Source: Methanomethylicus sp964513415 (lineage in GTDB: Archaea > Thermoproteota > Methanomethylicia > Methanomethylicales > Methanomethylicaceae). From it: DNA of 7,868 bases. Position 1 is the stretch's first letter. Each line of letters starts with the position of its first letter. The translations under genes and the position numbers were made by a program. This document shows positions 1 to 6,017 of this stretch, piece by piece. Where the stretch lies: NCBI GenBank assembly GCA_964513415.1, contig CAZEMX010000088.1, forward strand, positions 1 through 7,868. The letters are read 5' to 3'. The notes beneath the pieces were generated by a model, which was not told where the DNA came from, did no database searches, and was given only the letters and a program-made list of their open reading frames with translations.

Positions 1-1
1 G

Positions 2-502
2 CGTGGTATGGTTACGTCCGGCCAACGATGGATGAAAGCAAAAGGTGCACGCATATTGGAAGCTATTGGCAAAATGCCGCCTGAGCAAGCTCAACAGTAT
101 TACAACAACCTGGACGAGCTGGACAAGCTCAACCTGTACCGACTGGCTCGAGAACTGGGGATGATGCTTGCTTTTGCAATGCTTATGGCTGCCGGTGACG
201 ATGATGATGCAAGCTACAAAGCCAGCAGTAAAATGCTTGGGGATCTCAGTTTTGTCTACAATCTCACTAATTACCAGAATCTTATCAAAGGCGGCCTGCC
301 GGTCGGGACAACTATTGTGGATAGCATCGACCTGGTCAAAAATGTATTTGGCTCAGCAGTAATAGGTGGAGCAGAGTATCAGTACCGGGCAGATGGTCTT
401 TGGGGCAAAAAGGGCGATTCAAAGCTTCCGATGTACGTGGTAAATGTGCTTCCTGGGCAGTCAGTAATTAAACAGGTGGCACGCCTTGGAGATAGCGAAT
501 AA
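2..502 (+). CDS. C-terminal part of a probable large phage virion protein (5' end outside window)
   Basis: The frame is open to the left edge, so the ATG at position 8 is probably an internal methionine and the gene starts upstream; only 7 bases precede it and no start signal can be judged. From that Met, 164 residues are visible. Residues about 20-50 are charged and helical. A hydrophobic stretch follows (LGMMLAFAMLMAAG, about residues 50-63), then an acidic run DDDD and a Gly/Val-rich tail. A hydrophobic helix followed by an acidic cluster near the C-terminus is something I associate with very large phage structural or internal (ejected) proteins, but that is a resemblance and not a domain match. 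The gene ends 17 bases before the next one. The function could equally be a tail or portal-associated protein; only the phage virion context is reasonably supported. Confidence 0.55.
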   Translation, partial: RGMVTSGQRWMKAKGARILEAIGKMPPEQAQQYYNNLDELDKLNLYRLARELGMMLAFAMLMAAGDDDDASYKASSKMLGDLSFVYNLTNYQNLIKGGLPVGTTIVDSIDLVKNVFGSAVIGGAEYQYRADGLWGKKGDSKLPMYVVNVLPGQSVIKQVARLGDSE

Positions 503-519
503 TTTTTAATTTAGACGCG

Positions 520-1095
520 ATGGCAAACGACCTCAATTTTAAGTTCGTAGACGAGTCAACCAAACGGCTGATGATCTATGATTTCAGCTATGCTTACAGC
601 CCCAGTAACATTGGCGGCTATGGTACGCCTAATCGTAATGCAAGCGATGTCACGTCGGCAACGATGAGCATCAAAATGTCCAATGGCGTCACATATTCGA
701 ACATCAATATCTTCAGTGCCGGCGTTTTCCCTTCGGCAACCGGGGGATCCATTTTATTGGACGATACTGATATTGGTGGTGAATTGGCGGACGGTCTTGC
801 TGAAATAACTGTAACGCTGAATGGAACCGCTTCAGGATCTCCTTTTGTGATTCAGAAAAAGTTTCTGGTTTACTTCACAGCCAAAGTTTCCTGTTGCGTA
901 CAAAAGCTCGGGGCGGCCATCAGCGTTTATGATGAGTGCTGTGAAAACAAAGAAAATAAAGCCTTTTTGAAGGCATACAATTACTTGACGGAACTCGAAT
1001 TTTTGGCAAAAGAATGTTGCAACTTTGCCAAAGCCGACGAATTGTTAAAGCAACTTCAACTTCACTGTCAGTCTTCGGGCTGCACAACTTGTTAA
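520..1095 (+). CDS. Small beta-rich virion protein with cysteine-rich C-terminal module
   Basis: This 191-residue protein is unrecognised by family. Residues 1-122 are rich in Ser, Thr, Gly and alternating hydrophobics, as expected for a beta-sandwich; there is no signal peptide or membrane segment. Residues 125-191 are different: helical, charged and rich in cysteine (C125, C126, C140, C141, C166, C167, C183, C188, C191), beginning KVSCCV..L and ending HC..SGC..C. The same architecture closes the 1248-residue protein encoded at 2271-6017, so the tail is probably a shared docking, assembly or metal/disulfide-stabilised module. The ATG at 520 is chosen because it follows the upstream stop by 17 bases; the spacer is AT-rich (TTTTTAATTTAG) and lacks a Shine-Dalgarno sequence. 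The next gene begins in the same frame one codon after the TAA. By inference it is an accessory tail or adaptor protein. Confidence 0.8.
   Translation: MANDLNFKFVDESTKRLMIYDFSYAYSPSNIGGYGTPNRNASDVTSATMSIKMSNGVTYSNINIFSAGVFPSATGGSILLDDTDIGGELADGLAEITVTLNGTASGSPFVIQKKFLVYFTAKVSCCVQKLGAAISVYDECCENKENKAFLKAYNYLTELEFLAKECCNFAKADELLKQLQLHCQSSGCTTC
886..1092 (+). other. Cys-rich C-terminal domain, copy 1
   Basis: This encodes residues 123-191 of the 191-residue protein. Nine cysteines lie in 69 residues, with two predicted helices (around 147-165 and 170-182) between a CCV..L opening and a C.(4)C.(2)C ending. It aligns by eye with the end of the 1248-residue protein (5793-6014): [KR]V[SG]CCV..L, a middle cysteine 37-40 residues later, then L..Q/L.C, a Gly-Cys pair and a terminal Cys as the very last residue in both proteins. 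Confidence 0.65.
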
Positions 1096-1098
1096 GCC

Positions 1099-2271
1099 AT
1101 GGGATGTGGATGTAAAGAAGCCAACACGAATTGTAACTGCAATTGCCCGCCGAACGAACCTGGCCCGCCTGGTACTTCATGGGCTATACGGGCCACTGCT
1201 GAACCGCCAGGATCAAATTGCATTTATGGCGGCTGGCGCATTGAAGGTGGTCCTGATCAGGATCTTGACGGCCTTCCGGACTCTATCAAGCAAACGTTCT
1301 ACGTTTGTAACGGCGCTCCTGGTCAAAGCCGTGCTATTCGGGTTGAAGTAGAAGCTCCTGGCGTAAATTGTGCCAACGGCGGATACAAGATGACCACTGG
1401 TGAAGATGCCGACAATGATGGTATCCCTGATACGAATCTGGTCGTTTCTTATGTCTGCAATGGAGCTGCTGGAGCTAATGGCGCAACACCGACATTACAA
1501 ATTGGAACCGTAACGACCCTTCCTTCTGGATCTTCAGCTACCGCCAATATTGTTTCGCTTGGAGGTAATGTGTATCGTGTGGATTTTGGTATTCCGCAAG
1601 GACCAACTGGCCCAGGCACATCGACCAGCGGGATCACGGTAGCCGGCATCACCATCCCTTCCTGCTTAACTGCAGAGCTTGGGGGAGTCACACAACTCAA
1701 TCCATTTCTTGAAGCAATCCTTGAAAAAATCTGTTCCATGAGCAGCAGCATTTCCAGCAAAGCCTATGCGTTTCGCGCAGAAAAAACTACTGACCAGGTT
1801 CTTGGAACAGTAGGTAGCGGAGACTCAACTGTCAAAGTCATCTTTGAAGATGATGCAAATCCTCCGAGATTGTTTGACAATTCAAATTCCTTCTTTGGAG
1901 ACACTTATATTGCTGATGGAGCCGTATCAGCCACATTTGTCGTGGAAGGTTTGACAGTTGAGACGGATGCTAGTTCCGGTTTTCAAAGCGGTGCCGGCAG
2001 TTCGGTTCAAATGTTCATCGTACGCGATCGAGGCGGTGTTACTACAGACCTTGCGTCTAGTCCACTTGTAACTGGCTTCACTATGGGTCAATACGGAAAA
2101 AGGCTGGCCTTTGATGGAAGCTATACGTTTCCAACGCTGATTGCCTTGAACAGCGGTGCGGGTATTCTGCAGGATGACGACAAAGTGTATGTTGAACTTC
2201 GGTTCTCCAATGCGCTTGGTGCTCCTTCTACTCTGTTTAAAGTTTCACAAGGAGTCTTTACCTGCTCGTAA
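1099..2271 (+). CDS. Fibre-like protein with DUF7151-type repeats and beta-rich head
   Basis: This 390-residue protein is modular. Residues 1-26 hold five cysteines (C3, C5, C12, C14, C16) and a short Pro/Gly run. Residues 27-76 and 77-126 are two gapless 50-residue repeats, each with a PG.NC...GG motif, an acidic loop D.D.DG.PD and YVCNG; they resemble DUF7151 domains, and the loop resembles Ca-binding thrombospondin type 3 loops. A segment ending VDFGIPQGPTGPG (about 154-172) is the Gly/Pro kind seen in phage fibres. C189 and C213 flank a helix (about 200-215) that may be a trimerising stalk. Residues about 220-390 are a beta-rich head, perhaps C1q/TNF-like, which I infer only from strand patterns. 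The start follows the previous stop by 3 bases in the same frame; the stop TAA overlaps the next ATG by one base. Likely a tail fibre or receptor-binding appendage. Confidence 0.75.
   Translation: MGCGCKEANTNCNCNCPPNEPGPPGTSWAIRATAEPPGSNCIYGGWRIEGGPDQDLDGLPDSIKQTFYVCNGAPGQSRAIRVEVEAPGVNCANGGYKMTTGEDADNDGIPDTNLVVSYVCNGAAGANGATPTLQIGTVTTLPSGSSATANIVSLGGNVYRVDFGIPQGPTGPGTSTSGITVAGITIPSCLTAELGGVTQLNPFLEAILEKICSMSSSISSKAYAFRAEKTTDQVLGTVGSGDSTVKVIFEDDANPPRLFDNSNSFFGDTYIADGAVSATFVVEGLTVETDASSGFQSGAGSSVQMFIVRDRGGVTTDLASSPLVTGFTMGQYGKRLAFDGSYTFPTLIALNSGAGILQDDDKVYVELRFSNALGAPSTLFKVSQGVFTCS
1177..1476 (+). repeat. Tandem pair of 50-residue DUF7151-like repeats
   Basis: Unit 1 is 1177-1326 and unit 2 is 1327-1476, with no gap within or between them. 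By my alignment 25 of 50 residues are identical, including AIR, PG.NC, GG, the acidic loop (DQDLDGLPD versus DADNDGIPD), YVCNG and the paired cysteines at unit positions 15 and 44. The conserved Asp pattern suggests Ca2+ binding and the two cysteines suggest one disulfide per unit. At DNA level the units have diverged, so this is an old duplication. Confidence 0.8.
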
Positions 2272-2274
2272 TGG
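2268..2274 (+). promoter_or_regulatory. TAATG stop-start overlap (translational coupling)
   Basis: The stop codon TAA (2269-2271) of the 390-residue protein shares its last A with the ATG (2271-2273) of the 1248-residue protein. No Shine-Dalgarno sequence lies at a proper distance (an AAGGAG at 2249-2254 is 16 bases away), so the downstream gene is probably translated by termination-reinitiation, linking the amounts of the two proteins. Confidence 0.6.
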
Positions 2275-5200
2275 CTGTATCGTACTACGCTCAGATACAA
2301 GGTATCTACGTCGATAAGTTTATCGGCGCGCATCCAGGAACACCTGCTGCGCTCGACAATATCCTTATTGACGTATTTACTGTTGGCGGACGTTGCGATC
2401 AGCTTTTGCAGTTTTGTAAAGTCAACGGCATACGTCATTTGTCCTTATACGATACTGGTCGTGTAGGCAATATGACATTGGGCAATGAAGGCCTTGTAAA
2501 TTCCCGGAATGATGAGACGCTGAATGCTGCAGGGAAAAATTACATGAGTGCTTTTGTAGTCAAGGCCCGCCGTGACTATGGAATGCTCGAAATATCGCCG
2601 GTTGGAAACTTCTGGCGCGTCAATGCTACGCGATATGACGGTACGATTGAATATCGTCGATGGGCAGACTACAACAATACGCGTGTAGATGCCAAAGAAC
2701 ATGTGCAATATTGCAACGTTGAAACAGAGTTCTGGAATTGGGATGATGCTGAAATCAATTTAGCTCAGGCAGGAACACTGACAATCAGCAATGCATCTCG
2801 TGATGTAACCGGCTCGGGAACAAATTTCAATGCATTGGCTGGCATTGATCCCGATGGAACTCAGATAGGCGGCTGGATTAAAGTCAACGGTGAATTCAGA
2901 CAAATTGCAGAAGTGGTGAGTGCTACGCTTTTGCGTGTGGATCGCCCTTTTAGTTCATCAGGTTCTGGCTTTACATGGGATTATGGCTGGCAAATAAGTG
3001 GTGGCAGCAAAACATACTTTGTCGATTTTGCGACTTTTTTACACAGAGGAAAAGCGGTTTCTGCTTATCTCCGTGCCAACGGATTAAAGCTTGAAGGTTA
3101 TTTCGGATTTGCAGATCCAAATGAGCTTAAGCAGCTTCGACCTTACTTTGATCGGGTGATGTTGCATGCTTATCGGTATAAGCCGACGTATGCAATCAAT
3201 GTTCGAAACAGAATCCGGGCAATTGCAGATTATTGCACAGGTACGATCAGCTCTTCTGGCACTACTGTCACCGGTGTTGGAACCCTCGCTTTAACTGAGC
3301 TTGCAGTAGGATGTAGAATCAAAGCAAACGGTGAGATTCGGACCGTTACTGGTATTTCTTCGGATCTTTCTTTTACTGTCAACGCTCCTTTTACTGTACC
3401 TCTTTCTGCTGATCAGTTTGGCGTCTATGTGGACGTCATGTGGATTTATTCAGCAGAAAGCATCCAGTTTCCTGAAGAGTGCGGAACCATTGGGTCTTGT
3501 ACGCCTGATGCATCAAGAGACTTTTCAGGCAATTGGCTTGAAGGAAAGACAAGCGGCGGTGTTCCTACTGGATTTCCTGCTGTAAACCAGGGTGAGCTAT
3601 ATGGTCTTGTTTCTGTAAGTGGATATGTTGATTCTGCCGGCAATGCAGCAGTAGCTCCTACATTTGAAGATGAAACAGACGTTGATGTACAAGACAATAT
3701 CAATCTTGTCGGTCAAATAGTATTTGATCAGCATCTTCTTCGTCAGCTTGCTTTTAATGACGTTGTTTATGGTGCAGAAGATCTCACTGTATTTGTAGCT
3801 GCACATGCTGATACTTGCGGAACTGGAAATGGTTCAATATCAATAGCGGATACTCCTCCTATCTTTAATGGATCAACAAACATTGAGTACTTTTTGTATT
3901 CTGTAGATGTCAATCTTAATCGTGTTTTTGTTAGTTCACAACTTAAGTTGACAGGTCATGGTGCATTTTCTTTTACAGGATTGTCTGCAGGAAGATATGA
4001 GCTGATTGCAATAGACAATTTTGGAAGAACAACGTATGAGTTTTACGACATCACTTCTAATCCTCCTGTACTTGCAGGCTTTGACAATTATGTGCAAGTC
4101 ACATGTAATGGTGGAAGCGATGGTTCAGTAGATATTACGCCAAGCGGGGGAACAAACGACTACTATCTAATTCAAGTATGGAATAGTTCAAGTACACTTC
4201 TTGGCATATTTCCTGTTTTTGCTGGCAGTTCATATACGTTGTCTGGGCTCTATGCGGATAGTTATACAGTCCAAATCATAGATGGCATTTCTAATTGTCA
4301 ATCCTCGGTATTCAACTTTACCATCAATCAGCCAACTGCAGTTACCTTTAATACGACAAAGACTGACTCTTCCTGCGGCACAAGCAATGGAAGCATCACC
4401 ATAGTTACTCCTGCTGGTGGCAGTGGTTCAGGATATCAATACAGCATCAACAATGGTGTTTCTTGGTCTGGATCGTCTACTTTTAACGGACTTGCTGCTG
4501 GATCATATCAAGTTCGTGTCCGCGATGGAAGTGGATGTGTAAGCGCTCCTGCAACGGTGGTAGTGAATACTACCAATCCTCCTACTGTTGTCATATCGGG
4601 CGATACCAATGTATGCGAGGATGAAGAATTCAATTTGACGGCAACTGCATCGGGTGGATCGGGTGCCGGCTATACCTATGCGTGGAGCACAGGAGATACA
4701 ACACAAAGCATTGTTGTTGTTCCTCCGCATGGTGGTTCATCTGTAACGGTAACGTGTATTGTTACTGACAGCAACGGTTGTCAAGGAACGGATACCCATG
4801 TCGTAACTATATCGCCTAAAACGGTTGGGTTAAAACCACTGATTGTCGTAAGCGGTACTGTCAATGCTTGTGGCAATTCTGTTCTTACTTTCTCGGTATC
4901 TAATGCTGCAAGTTTTGACGGCATTTTGTGGTACGATGGATCTGGCGGCAATTCTATTACAAAAACTCTTACTCCAGGCGACTTCCCTCTGACGGTTTAT
5001 TGCTATGGGGATCTTGGCGTATGTACTTACCGGAGCGACAATGAGATTGTCAGTGCCGGAACGCCTCCTTCTATATCAGGATCCGTAACCAACGTGCTGT
5101 GTTATGGAGCAAATGATGGCGCCATTGCATTGACAATTACTGACGGCATAGCTCCTTTCAATTATCAGTGGACCGGCCCAAATGGGTTTACCAGTACCAG

Positions 5201-6017
5201 CAAGGATATTACTGGCCTGGCACCAGGTGTTTATACGGTGCAGGTAAGCGATTCTGGCGGCTGTATTGTAAGTCAGTCTTTCACTATAACTGAAAACACT
5301 CGGGTTGAACCTAACTTGGTTGTTGTGCAGCCGACCTGCTCGGGCCAGCCCGGAACAGCTACAGTTTCACCTTCCGGTGGGGCAGGGCCTTATACTGTAA
5401 ATTGGAGCAATGGTGATACAGGTAATTCTGTTCAGCTGAATTACGGGACATATACCGTCACGGTGACGGATAACAGCGGTTGTTCCAGAACGCAGCAGTT
5501 TACTATCAATAATATTCAGCCGGCAATCGTCACTGGCATTTCGCGACAACCCACTGCACTTGGGATCAATGATGGATGGATTCGTGCAATCGTTACTGGT
5601 GGAAGTGGGTATTTCAACTATTCTTGGAATACCAATCCGGTTCAAAATACCGTAGTAGCAAGAAACTTAGGACCTGGCACGTTTACCGTTACGGTAACAG
5701 ATCGTTTTGGTGGTTGCCAATACACGGCTACTTTTGTATTGCTTGCCACAAAGTCTGATGAAGAGACGGAAACTGAAATTTGGGAACATCGTGTAGGATG
5801 TTGCGTTTCCAGTTTAATGGCTAAAGCTGCATTCTTAGAAAGAGTAGGAGGTACAGAATATGAGTGCCTGTATAAAAAAGCTATGCAAGCTAAAGCATTG
5901 TGGAAAATTTATTGTTTAAACTCTAAATCTCAGGATAGCAATTGTTTGACTGAAGAAGAAGTAGCACATATCAAAACCTTGTTAGAACAATACTGTAATG
6001 GGTGCGCCGACTGTTAA
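2271..6017 (+). CDS. Giant modular adhesin: TIM-barrel-like region, SprB/Ig-like repeats, Cys-rich tail
   Basis: This 1248-residue protein has no signal peptide. Residues 1-430 alternate strands and helices like a TIM barrel (strands near GIYVD, IRHLSLYD, LEISPVG, the VETEFWN segment at 150-156, LKLEGYFG, FDRVMLHAYR, VDVMWIYSAE). E151 and E153 are candidate active-site acids, but no GH18-type DxxDxDxE motif is present, so glycosidase activity is only a possibility. The region is interrupted by two related beta modules (168-239, 324-386). Residues 516-1160 form about eight SprB-type or PKD/Ig-like repeats, most beginning C.G..DG/NGS and ending GxYxVxVxD..GC; several match the SprB repeat family of Bacteroidota adhesins. 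Residues 1175-1248 are the Cys-rich tail shared with the 191-residue protein. Lack of a Sec signal or a type IX sorting domain, plus phage-like neighbours, argues for a virion long fibre rather than a host gliding adhesin. Confidence 0.8.
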   Translation: MAVSYYAQIQGIYVDKFIGAHPGTPAALDNILIDVFTVGGRCDQLLQFCKVNGIRHLSLYDTGRVGNMTLGNEGLVNSRNDETLNAAGKNYMSAFVVKARRDYGMLEISPVGNFWRVNATRYDGTIEYRRWADYNNTRVDAKEHVQYCNVETEFWNWDDAEINLAQAGTLTISNASRDVTGSGTNFNALAGIDPDGTQIGGWIKVNGEFRQIAEVVSATLLRVDRPFSSSGSGFTWDYGWQISGGSKTYFVDFATFLHRGKAVSAYLRANGLKLEGYFGFADPNELKQLRPYFDRVMLHAYRYKPTYAINVRNRIRAIADYCTGTISSSGTTVTGVGTLALTELAVGCRIKANGEIRTVTGISSDLSFTVNAPFTVPLSADQFGVYVDVMWIYSAESIQFPEECGTIGSCTPDASRDFSGNWLEGKTSGGVPTGFPAVNQGELYGLVSVSGYVDSAGNAAVAPTFEDETDVDVQDNINLVGQIVFDQHLLRQLAFNDVVYGAEDLTVFVAAHADTCGTGNGSISIADTPPIFNGSTNIEYFLYSVDVNLNRVFVSSQLKLTGHGAFSFTGLSAGRYELIAIDNFGRTTYEFYDITSNPPVLAGFDNYVQVTCNGGSDGSVDITPSGGTNDYYLIQVWNSSSTLLGIFPVFAGSSYTLSGLYADSYTVQIIDGISNCQSSVFNFTINQPTAVTFNTTKTDSSCGTSNGSITIVTPAGGSGSGYQYSINNGVSWSGSSTFNGLAAGSYQVRVRDGSGCVSAPATVVVNTTNPPTVVISGDTNVCEDEEFNLTATASGGSGAGYTYAWSTGDTTQSIVVVPPHGGSSVTVTCIVTDSNGCQGTDTHVVTISPKTVGLKPLIVVSGTVNACGNSVLTFSVSNAASFDGILWYDGSGGNSITKTLTPGDFPLTVYCYGDLGVCTYRSDNEIVSAGTPPSISGSVTNVLCYGANDGAIALTITDGIAPFNYQWTGPNGFTSTSKDITGLAPGVYTVQVSDSGGCIVSQSFTITENTRVEPNLVVVQPTCSGQPGTATVSPSGGAGPYTVNWSNGDTGNSVQLNYGTYTVTVTDNSGCSRTQQFTINNIQPAIVTGISRQPTALGINDGWIRAIVTGGSGYFNYSWNTNPVQNTVVARNLGPGTFTVTVTDRFGGCQYTATFVLLATKSDEETETEIWEHRVGCCVSSLMAKAAFLERVGGTEYECLYKKAMQAKALWKIYCLNSKSQDSNCLTEEEVAHIKTLLEQYCNGCADC
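2772..2987 (+). repeat. Inserted phage beta module, copy 1
   Basis: This encodes residues 168-239. It has the pattern GT[IL].[IV]....VTG.GT.F...... I..GG.IKVNGE.R.I..V.S.T.L.V.RPFS..GSG, well known to me as a small beta domain repeated in phage tail fibres and appendages. It sits between barrel-like segments and shares GT, VTG.GT, IK.NGE.R, an L/V strand and PF with copy 2 at 3240-3428. Confidence 0.65.
3240..3428 (+). repeat. Inserted phage beta module, copy 2
   Basis: This encodes residues 324-386. It repeats the layout of copy 1 (GTISSSGTTVTGVGT, then IKANGEIR, then a strand and APF) but is 9 residues shorter, mainly by loss of the DPDGTQIGG-type loop. It lies between a predicted helix (VRNRIRAIADY) and the strand VDVMWIYSAE, as expected for an insertion into a helix-strand loop of a barrel. 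Confidence 0.6.
3816..5750 (+). repeat. Array of about eight SprB / Ig-like repeats
   Basis: Units start near residues 516, 612, 702, 782, 867, 944, 1023 and 1090, so spacing is about 67-96 residues. Units at 702, 944 and 1023 are the clearest SprB type (C.G...G.I.I.....G.Y.Y.W..G, then L..G.Y.V.V.D..GC, then F.I). Units at 782 and 867 are more PKD/Ig-like (GDTNVCEDEEFNLT; GTVNACGNSVLTF). The last unit (1090) lacks the opening cysteine but keeps INDGWI and GTFTVTVTD. Most units have one early and one late cysteine, suggesting one disulfide each. The DNA copies are well diverged. Confidence 0.75.
5793..6014 (+). other. Cys-rich C-terminal domain, copy 2
   Basis: This encodes residues 1175-1248 of the giant protein, with cysteines at 1177, 1178, 1199, 1215, 1225, 1242, 1245 and 1248. 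It follows an acidic linker (SDEETETE) after the last repeat. It matches the tail of the 191-residue protein in its opening CCV..L, helical middle and closing C.GC..C, but carries about ten extra residues (1217-1226) before the last helix. The final 20 bases also encode the start of the next gene. Confidence 0.65.
5998..6017 (+). other. 20-base gene overlap at the Cys-tail end
   Basis: The last six codons and stop of the 1248-residue protein (NGCADC then TAA) are read in another frame as the first codons of the spike gene (MGAPTVN). This keeps the two genes physically and translationally linked, and means a swap of the spike gene at its start would also alter the last residues of the Cys module. 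Confidence 0.7.

Noticed and set aside
920..1180. Minus-strand open frame across the junction of two genes
   Set aside because: It is antisense to two well-supported genes and its translation looks like a random Cys/Arg/Ser-rich shadow.
1099..1640. True collagen domain
   Set aside because: Only very short Gly-Pro runs are present; there is no sustained Gly-X-Y repeat.
1449..1760. Minus-strand open frame of 103 codons
   Set aside because: It is antisense to the fibre gene; the Pro/Val-rich product is the reverse of the Gly/Thr-rich coding strand.
2249..2254. AAGGAG resembling a Shine-Dalgarno site
   Set aside because: It lies 16 bases from the ATG at 2271, too far for normal function, and is explained by codons of the fibre gene.
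2271..3560. Firm assignment as a GH18 chitinase or endoglycosidase
   Set aside because: The DxxDxDxE motif is absent; only a general barrel-like pattern is visible.
3816..5750. DNA-level tandem repeat or CRISPR-like array
   Set aside because: The units repeat only at protein level; no constant-length repeats with spacers are visible in the DNA.
2271..6017. Host SprB gliding adhesin or other type IX secreted protein
   Set aside because: There is no signal peptide, no C-terminal sorting domain, the protein is far shorter than SprB, and the neighbours look like phage appendage genes.
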